From Gemmatimonadota bacterium (lineage in GTDB: Bacteria; Gemmatimonadota; Gemmatimonadetes; Longimicrobiales; Gaopeijiaceae): a stretch of DNA of 64,000 nucleotides. A program made the translations under genes and the position numbers. Under the pieces are notes generated by a model. It did not search any database. It saw only the letters and a list, made by a program, of their open reading frames with translations, and was not told the origin of the DNA. Of the stretch, positions 51,016 through 59,788 are shown in pieces. Numbering within the stretch: position 1 is the stretch's first letter; every line of letters starts with the position of its first letter. The DNA is taken from the NCBI GenBank assembly GCA_016209885.1, contig JACQVF010000011.1, positions 1 through 64,000 of the forward strand, written 5' to 3'.

Positions 51016-52181
51016 GGATTCTCAAGGTCTGCTACACGTACTATCCGTTCGTGGAGATGGGTGGTCCCCCCGTGAAGGTGCGGGCGATTGCGGAGCACCT
51101 GGTGCAGCGGGGGAACCGGGTCACCGTGCTGACGGCGAGGTATGGGGACACCCGTGGGACGGAGGTGCGAGAGCTTGGGGGGGTGGAGGTGGTGTACCTC
51201 CGCTCGTGGTTCCGGTATCGAACGGTGACGATCAATCCTGGAGCGGTCCGGTTTCTCCGGCGGCGGGTCCGCGAATTCGACGTCGCTCATATTTATGGTT
51301 TCTACGATCTGTTGGGCCCTCTTGCCTCGTTCTATTGCCGGCGCTCGGGCGTGCCGTACGCGCTTGAGCTGCTCGGCATGTTCGAGCCCATCGGGCGAAG
51401 TCTGGCGAAGAAGCGCGTGTATCACGCTCTCCTGGGTCGTTCTCTGATCCGTCATGCGGCGTGCGTGGTGGCGACGTCGGAGCGTGAGCGGGGGACGCTT
51501 GTAGCGGGCGGTGTGCCGGCGGAGCGGATTGCGCTGCGTCGCAACGGGGTCGACCTGAGGCAGTTTGCGGCTCTGCCGCCCCCGGGGGGGTTCCGGCGGA
51601 GCTGGGGGATCGGCGCCGCCGAGAGGATGCTTCTCTTCGTAGGGCGGATTGTCTGGGTCAAGGGGCTCGACGTGCTGCTGCGCGCATTCGCAGGGCTGGC
51701 GTACAACGGCGCGCGGCTGGTGCTCGCCGGCCCGCAGGAACGAGACGGTTACCGGGAGCTTTTGGAGCGGGAGGTGGAGCGTCTCGGACTCGGGGATCGA
51801 GTTGTGTTCACCGGTCCACTGTTCGGGGAGGCGAAGCTGAGCGCGCTGGTGGACGCCGATGTGGTCGTTCTCCCGTCGCGGAGCGAGAGCTTCGGCAACG
51901 TGGCCGTGGAAGCCGCGTGCTGCGGCGTGCCCGTGGTGGTCAGCGATCAGTGCGGTGTCGCGCCGTACGTGAAAGACCGTGCGGGTCTGGTGGTGCCGCT
52001 CGAGGCGGATGCGGTCCGGAAGGCGCTCTTCGAACTCCTGAGCGACGAGGCGTTGCGCGAGCGTTTCCGGGCGGGAGCACTGGCGGCCGCGCAGGCGCTT
52101 TCCTGGGACGAACCCGTAGCCCAGCTGGAGGGGCTCTACCGGGAGCTCCTGGGATCCCGGCGGCGCCGCGTCGCGGCGTGA
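51012..52181 (+). CDS. GT4-family glycosyltransferase
   Basis: 389 residues from ATG 51012 (ATGA overlap with the AsnB-type gene). ILKVCYTYYPFVEMGGPPVKV, LLFVGRIVWVKGLDVLLRAF and SRSESFGNVAVEAACCGVPVVV, with the E-x7-E type motif, define the family. Donor and linkage are unknown. Its stop overlaps a 31-codon frame. Confidence 0.87.
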   Translation: MRILKVCYTYYPFVEMGGPPVKVRAIAEHLVQRGNRVTVLTARYGDTRGTEVRELGGVEVVYLRSWFRYRTVTINPGAVRFLRRRVREFDVAHIYGFYDLLGPLASFYCRRSGVPYALELLGMFEPIGRSLAKKRVYHALLGRSLIRHAACVVATSERERGTLVAGGVPAERIALRRNGVDLRQFAALPPPGGFRRSWGIGAAERMLLFVGRIVWVKGLDVLLRAFAGLAYNGARLVLAGPQERDGYRELLEREVERLGLGDRVVFTGPLFGEAKLSALVDADVVVLPSRSESFGNVAVEAACCGVPVVVSDQCGVAPYVKDRAGLVVPLEADAVRKALFELLSDEALRERFRAGALAAAQALSWDEPVAQLEGLYRELLGSRRRRVAA

Positions 52182-52273
52182 CGGATTCGGCGGCGGAGGA
52201 GGGTGGGGAGGCGGTTCGCGTGATGAGCCGGATCGTCGAGGAGCTGGACGCCTTGTCCGCCGTTCCAGCGTAG
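52178..52273 (+). CDS. Possible 31-aa microprotein
   Basis: GTG 52178 overlaps the GT4 stop as GTGA and a 31-codon frame runs to a TAG at 52271. The product is acidic with a short helix (VRVMSRIVEELDALSA). The AGGAGG ribosome site of the next gene begins inside its stop codon, so it could couple the two genes by translation even if the peptide itself does nothing. Short length makes it uncertain. Confidence 0.3.
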   Translation: MTDSAAEEGGEAVRVMSRIVEELDALSAVPA

Positions 52274-52283
52274 GAGGGCTCGC

Positions 52284-54014
52284 GTGTACGTGCTGGGGAT
52301 CAACGCCTACCACGGGGACGCGTCCGCTGCGATCCTCGCGGACGGGCAGCTCGTGGCGGCGGTGGAGGAGGAACGTTTCACGCGCGTCAAGCATACGGCG
52401 GGGTTCCCCATCCATGCGGTGCGGTACTGCCTGGAGGCGGCGGGCGCGCGGATCGGGGAGGTGGAGCACGTGGCAGTGCCGCGGAAGGCGCGGGCGCGCT
52501 GGCTTCGCAAGCTGGTATACGCGGCGCGGCTGCCGCGCTTCGCTCTGGAGCGGGCGCGAGTATTGGGGCGGTTCCGGGGGATCCGGGAGACGCTGGCGGC
52601 GGGGCTGGACGTATCGCCGCAGCAGGTGACGGCGGCGATCCACGGGGTGGAGCATCATCGCGCGCACCTGGCGAGCGCGTTCTTCGTGTCGCCGTTCGAG
52701 CGTGCGGCGCTTCTTTCCCTGGACGGCCTGGGCGACTTCGCCAGCGGGATGTGGGGGATCGGCGAGGGGAACCGGATGCGGGTGCTGGGGAGCGTCTCGT
52801 TTCCGCACTCCGTGGGGATGTACTACACGGCGCTGACGCAGTATCTGGGTTTCTGGAAGTACGGGGACGAATACAAGGTGATGGGGCTCGCGGCGTACGG
52901 CGAGCCCGAGCAACTGGAGGCGATGCGGCGGTTGCTGCGGGCCGCGGACGGGCTCGGCTATCGGATGGATCTGCGCTTCTTCACCCATCACCGGGATGGC
53001 CCGTCCATGAGCTGGGCGGAAGGCGAGCCGGTGCTGGGGCGGCTATTCTCGCAGGCGCTCGAGGAGCGGTTGGGTCCGCGGGTCGAGGGCCGCGACGGCA
53101 TCGAGGACCGTCACCGGAACATCGCCGCCAGCCTGCAGCGGCACCTCGAGGACGTGGTGGTCCATCAGTGGAACCGCCTCCACGCGCTCTGCGGGCTCGA
53201 TGCTCTCGCGTACGCGGGGGGCGTGGCGTTCAACTGCGTGGCGAACGGCAGCATCTTCGACCAGACGCCGTTCCGCGACCTCTACATCCCGGCGGCGGCC
53301 GGGGACGCGGGTCTGGCCATCGGCGCCGCGTATTTCGTGTGGCACGAGGTGCTGGGGAATCCGCGGTCGTTCGAGATGGAGCACGCGTACTGGGGTCCCG
53401 AGTTCCCGGACGCGGCGCTGCGCGGCGAGCTGGAGCGGCGCGGGCTCAAGTATCGTCGGCTGGACGACGATGCGCTCTTCCGGACGGTGGCGTCGCACAT
53501 CGCAGCGGGCCGGGTGGTGGGGTGGTTCCAGGGCCGGCTGGAATGGGGTCCTCGAGCGCTGGGGAACCGGAGCATCGTGGCGGATCCGCGGCGTCCAGAG
53601 ATGAAGGACATCCTGAACCGGCGAGTGAAGCATCGGGAGCCGTTCCGACCTTTTGCGCCGTCGGTCCTGGAGGAGCATGCGGGCGAGTACTTCGAGCAGA
53701 GCTATCTTTCGCCTTTCATGCTGCTGGCCTACCGGGTGCGTGCGAGCAGGCTGGGCGAGGTGCCGGCGCCGACGCACGTGGACGGAACCGGGCGGCTGCA
53801 GACGGTGAGCCGTCGCACGAATCCGCGTTTCTGGCGTCTCATCGAAGCGTTCCGGCAGGAGACGGGGGTGCCCGTCGTGCTGAACACATCGTTCAACGAG
53901 AACGAGCCGATCGTCTGCACGCCGGACGAGGCGGTGGAGTGTTATCTGCGCACGCGGATGGATGTGCTGGCGCTCGGGAACTACGTGGTCGAGCGCGGCG
54001 GTTCGGCAGGCTGA
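52284..54014 (+). CDS. Carbamoyltransferase (NodU/CmcH/TobZ family)
   Basis: 576 residues from a GTG with a strong AGGAGG at 52272-52277. The N-terminal Kae1-like domain begins YVLGINAYHGDASAAI and has the metal-binding His cluster in GVEHHRAHLASAFF, LSLDGLGDFASG and GGVAFNCVANG. The C-terminal YrdC-like part contains WFQGRLEWGPRALGNRSI and FRPFAPSVL. The family carbamoylates hydroxyls from carbamoyl phosphate and ATP through carbamoyladenylate. In this setting it should decorate a sugar of the polysaccharide. Confidence 0.92.
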   Translation: MYVLGINAYHGDASAAILADGQLVAAVEEERFTRVKHTAGFPIHAVRYCLEAAGARIGEVEHVAVPRKARARWLRKLVYAARLPRFALERARVLGRFRGIRETLAAGLDVSPQQVTAAIHGVEHHRAHLASAFFVSPFERAALLSLDGLGDFASGMWGIGEGNRMRVLGSVSFPHSVGMYYTALTQYLGFWKYGDEYKVMGLAAYGEPEQLEAMRRLLRAADGLGYRMDLRFFTHHRDGPSMSWAEGEPVLGRLFSQALEERLGPRVEGRDGIEDRHRNIAASLQRHLEDVVVHQWNRLHALCGLDALAYAGGVAFNCVANGSIFDQTPFRDLYIPAAAGDAGLAIGAAYFVWHEVLGNPRSFEMEHAYWGPEFPDAALRGELERRGLKYRRLDDDALFRTVASHIAAGRVVGWFQGRLEWGPRALGNRSIVADPRRPEMKDILNRRVKHREPFRPFAPSVLEEHAGEYFEQSYLSPFMLLAYRVRASRLGEVPAPTHVDGTGRLQTVSRRTNPRFWRLIEAFRQETGVPVVLNTSFNENEPIVCTPDEAVECYLRTRMDVLALGNYVVERGGSAG

Positions 54015-54021
54015 AGTCCGA

Positions 54022-55224
54022 ATGCGCGTGCTGCTGCTGAACGAATATTTTCCGCCCGACACGTCGGCGACGGCGCAGATGGCGCAGCTCGTGGCCTGTG
54101 CCCTGGCGACGCGACATGAGGTGGTGGTTCTGGCGGGCAGGCCGTCCTACGATCCGCTTTCGCGCCATCCTCCCTACCTCGTCCGGCGGGAGCGGCAGGG
54201 GAAGGTGACGGTGGAGCGGGTGGGCTCGACGGCGTTCCACCGGCGGCGCATGAGCGGGCGCCTCAGCAACTACCTGTCCTACCTGGCGCTGGCGATGCCC
54301 GCGGGTCTGGCCATCGACGCGGACGTGGTCCTCGCGATGACGGATCCACCGCTGGCGGGGATCGCCGGCGCGGTGGTGGCGCGTCTGCGCGGGCGGCCGT
54401 TCGTGTACAATATTCGCGATCTCTACCCGGACATGGCGGTGGCGGGCGGGATCGTGCGGCCTGGCCGGCTCATAGACGGGTGGGAGCGGTTGCACCGGTG
54501 GGCGCTGCGCCAGGCGCGGCGCGTGATCGTCCTGGGCGAGGACATGCGGGACCGGGTGATCGCGAAGGGGGTGGATCCGGAACGGGTGGTGGTGGTCCGG
54601 GACGGGGCTCCGCCGCCCGCGAGCGCGGTCGCCGCTTCCCATGGCGTGACGCAGAGCCTGCGCTGCGGGTTCCGGTTCGTGGCGATGCATGCGGGCAACC
54701 TCGGGTTCTACGGGGCGTGGGACACTCTGGTCCGTGCCGCGGGGGTGCTGAACGGGGAGGGCATCGGGATCGTGTTCGTCGGGGATGGCGCGGAGAAGGA
54801 GCGACTGCGTGCGGCCGCGCAGGGGTCGGCGGCGGTTCGTTTCCTTCCGTTCCGGCCGCGTCAGGAACTGCCCAGCGTGCTGTCGGCGGCCGATGTGCAT
54901 ATCGTGACGATTCGGCGCGGCCTGGAGGGCGTCGTGGTACCAAGCAAGCTGTATCCGATTCTGGCCGCGGGGCGGCCCGTGCTGGCGGTTGCGCCGACGC
55001 AGGCTGACGTGGCGCGCATCGTCCAGGAGTATGGTTGCGGGCTCGTGGCGGACCCGGAGGACCCCCGCTCCGTGGCGGCGGCGATCCGCCGGCTCGCGGG
55101 AGACCCGGCTCTGGTGCGGGAGCTGGGGGAACGGGCGGGGCGTACGGCGGCGTGGTTCGATCGCGGCGCGCAGCTTCGGGAGTTCGTGCGGGCTCTCGAG
55201 GCGGCGGCCGAGGGCGGGCGGTAG
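54022..55224 (+). CDS. GT4-family glycosyltransferase (WbuB-like)
   Basis: 400 residues. VLLLNEYFPPDTSATAQMAQ, VYNIRDLYPDMAV, AMHAGNLGFYGAWDTLV and VVVPSKLYPILAAGRPVLAV are the typical order of WbuB/fucosyl-type GT4 proteins, which act on a polyprenyl-linked HexNAc. It begins seven bases after the carbamoyltransferase stop and is followed by a WecA-type gene, so adding the second sugar on the WecA product is a reasonable guess. Confidence 0.87.
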   Translation: MRVLLLNEYFPPDTSATAQMAQLVACALATRHEVVVLAGRPSYDPLSRHPPYLVRRERQGKVTVERVGSTAFHRRRMSGRLSNYLSYLALAMPAGLAIDADVVLAMTDPPLAGIAGAVVARLRGRPFVYNIRDLYPDMAVAGGIVRPGRLIDGWERLHRWALRQARRVIVLGEDMRDRVIAKGVDPERVVVVRDGAPPPASAVAASHGVTQSLRCGFRFVAMHAGNLGFYGAWDTLVRAAGVLNGEGIGIVFVGDGAEKERLRAAAQGSAAVRFLPFRPRQELPSVLSAADVHIVTIRRGLEGVVVPSKLYPILAAGRPVLAVAPTQADVARIVQEYGCGLVADPEDPRSVAAAIRRLAGDPALVRELGERAGRTAAWFDRGAQLREFVRALEAAAEGGR

Positions 55225-55267
55225 CGGTGGCACAGAGGGCGAAGGTCTTCTGAGCGGAGAGGGATTC

Positions 55268-56380
55268 ATGTCGGCAGCGCCGATTCTGGGTGCTCTGTGC
55301 ATCGCGCTGTTCACGGCTCTGGGCCTGACGCCGGTGGTGGGCCGGTTTGCGGAGCGGCTTGGCATCGTGGACAAGCCGGGGCCGCGGAAGGTGCATGAGT
55401 CGCCGGTGCCACTCCTGGGCGGTCTGGCCATCTTTCCGGCAGCGGTGGTCGGCGCTCTCCTCTTCCCGGACCCGGAGTCATGGGTTCGGGCGGGCAGCGT
55501 GCTGGCGGGCGGGGCGTTGCTCCTGGCCGTGGGGATCCTCGACGATCTGGGTCTCTTGCATCACCAGATCAAGCTGCTCATCGCCATGCCGGCGGCGAGC
55601 CTGATGCTGGTCGCGTCGGGCGTTGCCGTGCCGCCGCCCGGATCGCTCTTTGCCTTTTCGCTGGCCGCTACAGTGTTATGGCTCGTGGGCATCACGGCCG
55701 CGTTCAGCATCCTGGATCACCTGGATGGCGTGTGTGCGGGGATCGCCGCCATCGCTGCGGCCTTCTTCCTGCTCTGTGGAGTGGTCGACCAACGGATGGA
55801 GGTGATGGTGCTCGCCGCGTCGCTGATGGGCGCGGCGCTCGGTTTTCTGCGCTGGAACTTCAATCCTGCCAAGATCTTCATGGGCGACGGGGGCGCCATG
55901 TTTCTGGGCTTCGTATTGGCGGCCCTAGGGCTCCAGGTGAGCCTGCCCGGGCCGTCGCCCGCCACCGGCTGGCTCGTGCCGGTCCTGATCCTGGGTGTAC
56001 CGATCTTCGACACGGCGCTGGTGATCGTATCGCGGTTGCGGCGGGGGCTCGTGCCTTTCGCGTCCCCCGGTAAGGATCATACCGCTCACCGGCTGGCGAA
56101 GATGGGGATGGGGCCGCGCCGAGTCGCCCTGCTTCTTTATGCGGCGGCCGTGTTCTGCGGGTCGACAGCCCTGCTGGTGCGGAGGCTGCCCGTGCTGGCG
56201 AGCTACAGTCTGGTGGGGGCGCTGGGCGCCGTCGCCCTGATCGCGCTTGTGCTGCTCGAGCGCGCGCCGTACGAGCGGCAGGAGGGAACGCACTGGCTGC
56301 GCGGGCGGAGGCCAGCGGGGGAGGCGATGGCGGCGGAGGCCGCGTACCGGGCCGCCGGGGCACGGCGGGATCGCTCGTGA
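55268..56380 (+). CDS. WecA/TagO/MraY-family polyprenyl-phosphate HexNAc-1-phosphate transferase
   Basis: 370 residues with about ten helices. RKVHESPVPLLGGLAIF, ILDDLGLL (Asp92/Asp93, Mg and undecaprenyl phosphate site), the substrate motif FSILDHLDGVCAG (Asp150, Asp153) and FNPAKIFMGDGGAMFLGF (Asp207) match the family, as does DHTAHRL late in the chain. It starts chain synthesis by moving a HexNAc-1-phosphate from its UDP form to undecaprenyl phosphate. ATG 55268 is preceded by GGAGAGGG. The unusual DHLDG in place of the common N-x-x-DGLDGL may mark a different donor. Confidence 0.9.
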   Translation: MSAAPILGALCIALFTALGLTPVVGRFAERLGIVDKPGPRKVHESPVPLLGGLAIFPAAVVGALLFPDPESWVRAGSVLAGGALLLAVGILDDLGLLHHQIKLLIAMPAASLMLVASGVAVPPPGSLFAFSLAATVLWLVGITAAFSILDHLDGVCAGIAAIAAAFFLLCGVVDQRMEVMVLAASLMGAALGFLRWNFNPAKIFMGDGGAMFLGFVLAALGLQVSLPGPSPATGWLVPVLILGVPIFDTALVIVSRLRRGLVPFASPGKDHTAHRLAKMGMGPRRVALLLYAAAVFCGSTALLVRRLPVLASYSLVGALGAVALIALVLLERAPYERQEGTHWLRGRRPAGEAMAAEAAYRAAGARRDRS

Positions 56381-56398
56381 GGGAGAGTCCGCGCTGCG

Positions 56399-56414
56399 GC
56401 CCGGTCAACCGGGC
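56399..56414 (+). repeat. Small perfect inverted repeat after the WecA-type gene
   Basis: GCCCGG and CCGGGC arms (6 bp) enclose TCAA, 19 bases after the stop of the priming-enzyme gene. No T-run follows, so a classic terminator is doubtful; it may be a pause site, an operator half or chance. Confidence 0.35.
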
Positions 56415-56475
56415 GCACCCGCCGCGCATCGGCGATGTCGGTGCTCAAGGGGAGATCTGACTCCGGGACACCAGC

Positions 56476-56504
56476 TTGTACGTGGGCCGATCACGCGCTA
56501 TCGT
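56476..56504 (+). promoter_or_regulatory. Candidate sigma70-type promoter for the wza-wzc pair
   Basis: TTGTAC at 56476-56481 and TATCGT at 56499-56504 are separated by exactly 17 bases, in a 270-base gap before the export genes. A second AT-rich spot (TATACGGTAT at about 56533) lies downstream. The leader to the ATG at 56651 would be about 140 bases. No experimental support; GC-rich genomes produce few such matches by chance. Confidence 0.45.
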
Positions 56505-56650
56505 ATCAAGCAGCCTGAGGACGGCGATTCAAGTATACGGTATTTCTCCGATTCTTCTGCGCCCGGGTGCGACCCTCCGAGCCGAGTCTCCTGCTCCGGC
56601 GAGATCGTACAGCGCGCAGAGTGTCGTTGTGCGTCGGGGAGGCGTGGTCC

Positions 56651-57316
56651 ATGCTTAATGGCAAGCGTGTGCGGGTTCTGGCGCTCGTTCCGCTTTTGTT
56701 GCTCGGCGTGCTCGCTGAAGGCTTGGCCGGGCAGTCCACGAATCGTGAGACTCGCCTGCTAAGACCTGACGAGCTTGTCATTTCGCCGGGAGATCTTCTC
56801 ACGATTCGCGTCTGGCCGGAAACCAACCTGGGGGGCGAGTACCCGGTGGAAGCGTCCGGGGTGGTCTACCTGCCGATGCTCGGGGGAGTGCAGGCGGGCG
56901 GGGAGACGGTGGAGGCGTTCCGGGGCCAATTGCGCGAGCGCTTCGCCGAGACGATGCGCTCACCCGTCGTCTCGGTGACTCTTCTGTTCCGGGTCAGCGT
57001 GGTCGGCGCGGTGCGGGGGCCGGGCCTGTACATGGTCGATCCCACGCAGACGCTCTTCGACGTGATCAGCCGTGCGGGTGGCTTCATGGATGAAGCGCGG
57101 CAGGATGACCTGAGGCTCATCCGGGACGGCAAGGTCATCGAGGTCAACGCGCGGCGGGCGCTGGAGACGGGTGAGGCGCTCCTGGCCGTCAGCCTGCGGT
57201 CCGGGGACCGGGTCGTGGTGCCCAGGAAGTCTCGTGTCACCATCAACGCGATCTATCAGCTTCTTCAGGCGGCGGCGATCATGGTGACGTTGATCACGGT
57301 CCTGCGCACGAACTAG
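56651..57316 (+). CDS. Short polysaccharide export protein (Wza/OPX family)
   Basis: 221 residues, much shorter than Wza (about 380). A signal peptide (about 1-29, cleaved near LAGQS) has no lipobox Cys, so it is not an obvious lipoprotein. The Poly_export domain (about 40-115) reads LRPDELVISPGDLLTIRVW and VYLPMLGGVQAGG; one SLBB domain follows (VSVVGAVRGPGLYMVDPTQTL, about 120-200). The last 24 residues are hydrophobic (YQLLQAAAIMVTLITVL). A GGGGAGG ribosome site precedes the ATG. It pairs with the kinase gene 20 bases downstream to move the chain through the envelope. Confidence 0.85.
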   Translation: MLNGKRVRVLALVPLLLLGVLAEGLAGQSTNRETRLLRPDELVISPGDLLTIRVWPETNLGGEYPVEASGVVYLPMLGGVQAGGETVEAFRGQLRERFAETMRSPVVSVTLLFRVSVVGAVRGPGLYMVDPTQTLFDVISRAGGFMDEARQDDLRLIRDGKVIEVNARRALETGEALLAVSLRSGDRVVVPRKSRVTINAIYQLLQAAAIMVTLITVLRTN

Positions 57317-57336
57317 CGACCGTTGGGAGAGGAACG

Positions 57337-59733
57337 ATGAAACGGGTCGGAGTCGGTTCGGTCCTTTCCGATCTGCAGCCAGTGCCCTCGACTCGTGCAG
57401 CGGACGAAGCCATCGGCTTCTGGGGGTACGTATACCTGTTCGCGCGCCGCTGGTGGGTCGTGGCTCTCTGCGCCACCGCATCTGTCGCGGGCGTATGGTG
57501 GGTCGAGCGATCGAAGCCGCTGCTGTATACGGCTGCGGTTCTGGTCATGAAGCAGGCCGTGGCCGGCCCGCTGGTCGCGGTGGGAGTGGTGGGGGGAGCG
57601 AGCCCCGAGGTCTCTGCCGACCGGATCGCCTCGCAGATCGAGATCCTGCTGAGCCGCGGCGTGCTGGGCCCGGTGGTGGACTCGCTGGACCTGCGGCTGG
57701 ACGTGGACGTGACGCAGCTCAGCCGGAGCCGTGCCGTGCAGGCCGCGGAGGTGGATCCGGGCGCGCCCTCGGGGTCGTATCTGCTGGCGGCGGATGGGGA
57801 GGAGGGGGAGGAGGTGGTCCTCCTGCATCCCCTGACGAAGCGGGTGCTGGCGAGGACGGGGAGGAGCGAATGGCTGGAGGGTCCCGGGTTCCGTCTCCTC
57901 GCCGGGGACCTGGCCTCGCTTGCCGCGCCTCTGCGGATCGCCGTCCTCGACCGGGAGTCGGCCATCGGCAGCCTGCGGGGGGGGCTTCAGGTCGAGCAGG
58001 TTCGTGGGACTGCGTTGATGCGGCTCAAGTACACGAGCCCCGACCCGGTTCTCTCGGCGGACCTGGTGAACGCGGTCGCCCTTGCGTACCAGGAACATGA
58101 AGCGGAGCGGGGCAAGGAGGAAGCGACGCGGCGGCGCGCCTTCATCGGGGACCAGCTCGCCCAGGTGTACGACTCGTTGCATGCGGCCCAGAACGAGCTG
58201 CAGACGTATCAGGATAGCGCCGGCACGATCGATCCGGAGGTGGAGGCGAAGGCGTTCGCCGACGCGCTCATGTTTTCGGAGAACGAGCTGCGTGATCAGC
58301 GGTTCCAGGAGAGCGTGCTGCAGGGCCTGATTCTCTCGTTGAGGCGCGATGGGGATGTGGAGCCGGCGTTCGAGCGGATCGTCGCGCTGGGCGACCTGCT
58401 TCCGTCCAGCGGGGATCTGTACCAACGGCTCCAGAGTCTGCAGGCGGATCGGAGCCGGCTCACCGCTTCCCGGTACGGATACACGGAGGCGGGCCCCGAA
58501 GTCGAGGTCCTGGACTCGTTGATCGCGGATGCCAAGCAAAAGATCCGGGGCATCGCCGAGGAGTCGCTGCGTCTGATGCGTTCCCGGAAGGACGCGTCGG
58601 AGGGGCGCGTGCGGGAGCTCCGCCAGCAGGTGGGAGAGGTCCCGGGCCGGAGCACCGGATTCACGCGGCTGGAGCAGCGCATCGCTGGGGTGCAGGGCGT
58701 CTTCGACATGTTGGTGGAGAAGTATTACGAAGCCCAGATCGCCGAGGCGGTCGAGGCGGGTGATGTCAAGATCGTGGATCGCGCGCCACCGCCGCTGTCG
58801 CCGGATCCCCGGCGGACGCGCCCGAAGCTGGCGATCGCGCTCGTGGTGGGCCTGCTCATCGGGAGCACCCTGGTGTTTCTCCTGGAGTACATGGACACGA
58901 AGATCAAGGGGGCCCAGGACGCGCAGCTCGCGGCGTCGCTCGCGGTCATCGCGTACATTCCGAAACTTCAACAGAACCAGAAGTATGTGGGGGGGCCGCT
59001 GATCGTCGGGGATCGGCCCGGTGACCCCGGAGCGGAATCGTTTCGCGTGCTGCGGACGCACCTCCGGTTCGTTCGCACCGAGCGGCCGCGTCTGGTGGCG
59101 GTGACGAGTCCGGGTCCGTCGGAGGGTAAGAGCACGGTCGCTCTGAACCTGGCGCGCTCCCTGGCGCACGAGGGCCATCGCGTGCTGCTGATCGATGCGG
59201 ATCTGCGGCGTCCTTCGATCCACGAGGTCTTCGAGCTCGAGCGTGCGCCGGGTCTCTCCGACGTTCTGGTGGGCGAGTGCAAGGGGGAAGACGCGTTCCG
59301 GTTCCTGCCCGAGGAGCCGCTGGCCGTCCTGACGTGCGGGAGCGTGGTTCCGAATCCGGCGGAGCTGCTCGGGGGGCCGAGCTTGCGAAGCCTTCTTCTG
59401 TTTTCCCGGGAGAGTTTCGACACCGTCGTGATCGATACGCCGCCCGTGCTGGCGGTCACGGACGCCCTGGTGCTGGGCGCCGAGGTCGAGGGGACGCTCG
59501 TGGTCGCCCGGACCGCGTACACGGACCGCAAGGCGCTGACGCGGGGAGTGGACGAGTTGCGGATGGTGGGAGCGCCACTCCTGGGGCTGGTCGTCAACGC
59601 TGTGCCCACGAGCGGTGCCTACGGGCACTATGCCGGATACTACACTTACACGTACTACGCGTCGGTAGACGGGAAGCGGAAGCGCCGCGGGCCACTCGGG
59701 CGTATCCAGGCCATTCTGAGCCGGACCAGCTAG
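57337..59733 (+). CDS. Wzc-type chain-length regulator and tyrosine kinase
   Basis: 798 residues. A first helix (about 38-58), a Wzz-like periplasmic region with coiled coil (about 250-440) and a second helix (about 498-518) are followed by the BY-kinase: Walker A SPGPSEGKST with Lys598, Walker A' VLLIDADLRRPS and Walker B VVIDTPP. The C terminus has seven tyrosines within 13 residues (YGHYAGYYTYTYY), the autophosphorylation cluster, then a basic tail. Phosphorylation cycles of such proteins control polymer length and export with the OPX partner just upstream. Confidence 0.92.
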   Translation: MKRVGVGSVLSDLQPVPSTRAADEAIGFWGYVYLFARRWWVVALCATASVAGVWWVERSKPLLYTAAVLVMKQAVAGPLVAVGVVGGASPEVSADRIASQIEILLSRGVLGPVVDSLDLRLDVDVTQLSRSRAVQAAEVDPGAPSGSYLLAADGEEGEEVVLLHPLTKRVLARTGRSEWLEGPGFRLLAGDLASLAAPLRIAVLDRESAIGSLRGGLQVEQVRGTALMRLKYTSPDPVLSADLVNAVALAYQEHEAERGKEEATRRRAFIGDQLAQVYDSLHAAQNELQTYQDSAGTIDPEVEAKAFADALMFSENELRDQRFQESVLQGLILSLRRDGDVEPAFERIVALGDLLPSSGDLYQRLQSLQADRSRLTASRYGYTEAGPEVEVLDSLIADAKQKIRGIAEESLRLMRSRKDASEGRVRELRQQVGEVPGRSTGFTRLEQRIAGVQGVFDMLVEKYYEAQIAEAVEAGDVKIVDRAPPPLSPDPRRTRPKLAIALVVGLLIGSTLVFLLEYMDTKIKGAQDAQLAASLAVIAYIPKLQQNQKYVGGPLIVGDRPGDPGAESFRVLRTHLRFVRTERPRLVAVTSPGPSEGKSTVALNLARSLAHEGHRVLLIDADLRRPSIHEVFELERAPGLSDVLVGECKGEDAFRFLPEEPLAVLTCGSVVPNPAELLGGPSLRSLLLFSRESFDTVVIDTPPVLAVTDALVLGAEVEGTLVVARTAYTDRKALTRGVDELRMVGAPLLGLVVNAVPTSGAYGHYAGYYTYTYYASVDGKRKRRGPLGRIQAILSRTS

Positions 59734-59788
59734 ACGCTCATGGAGCCCTCGGGGGGTTCGGAGCCGGGTGGCGGGGTTGGGCCGGTCC

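Noticed and set aside
50979-52991. 670-codon open frame on the - strand opposite a GT4 and the carbamoyltransferase
   Set aside because: Composition is Arg/His/Pro-rich without any domain; the + strand genes have strong family motifs.
56399-56414. Rho-independent terminator after the WecA-type gene
   Set aside because: The stem is only 6 bp and is not followed by a T-run; kept only as a small inverted repeat.
59734-59788. Bidirectional terminator between the convergent Wzc and YdjM-like genes
   Set aside because: The 55-base gap is G-rich but has no clear stem-loop with a T-run on either strand.
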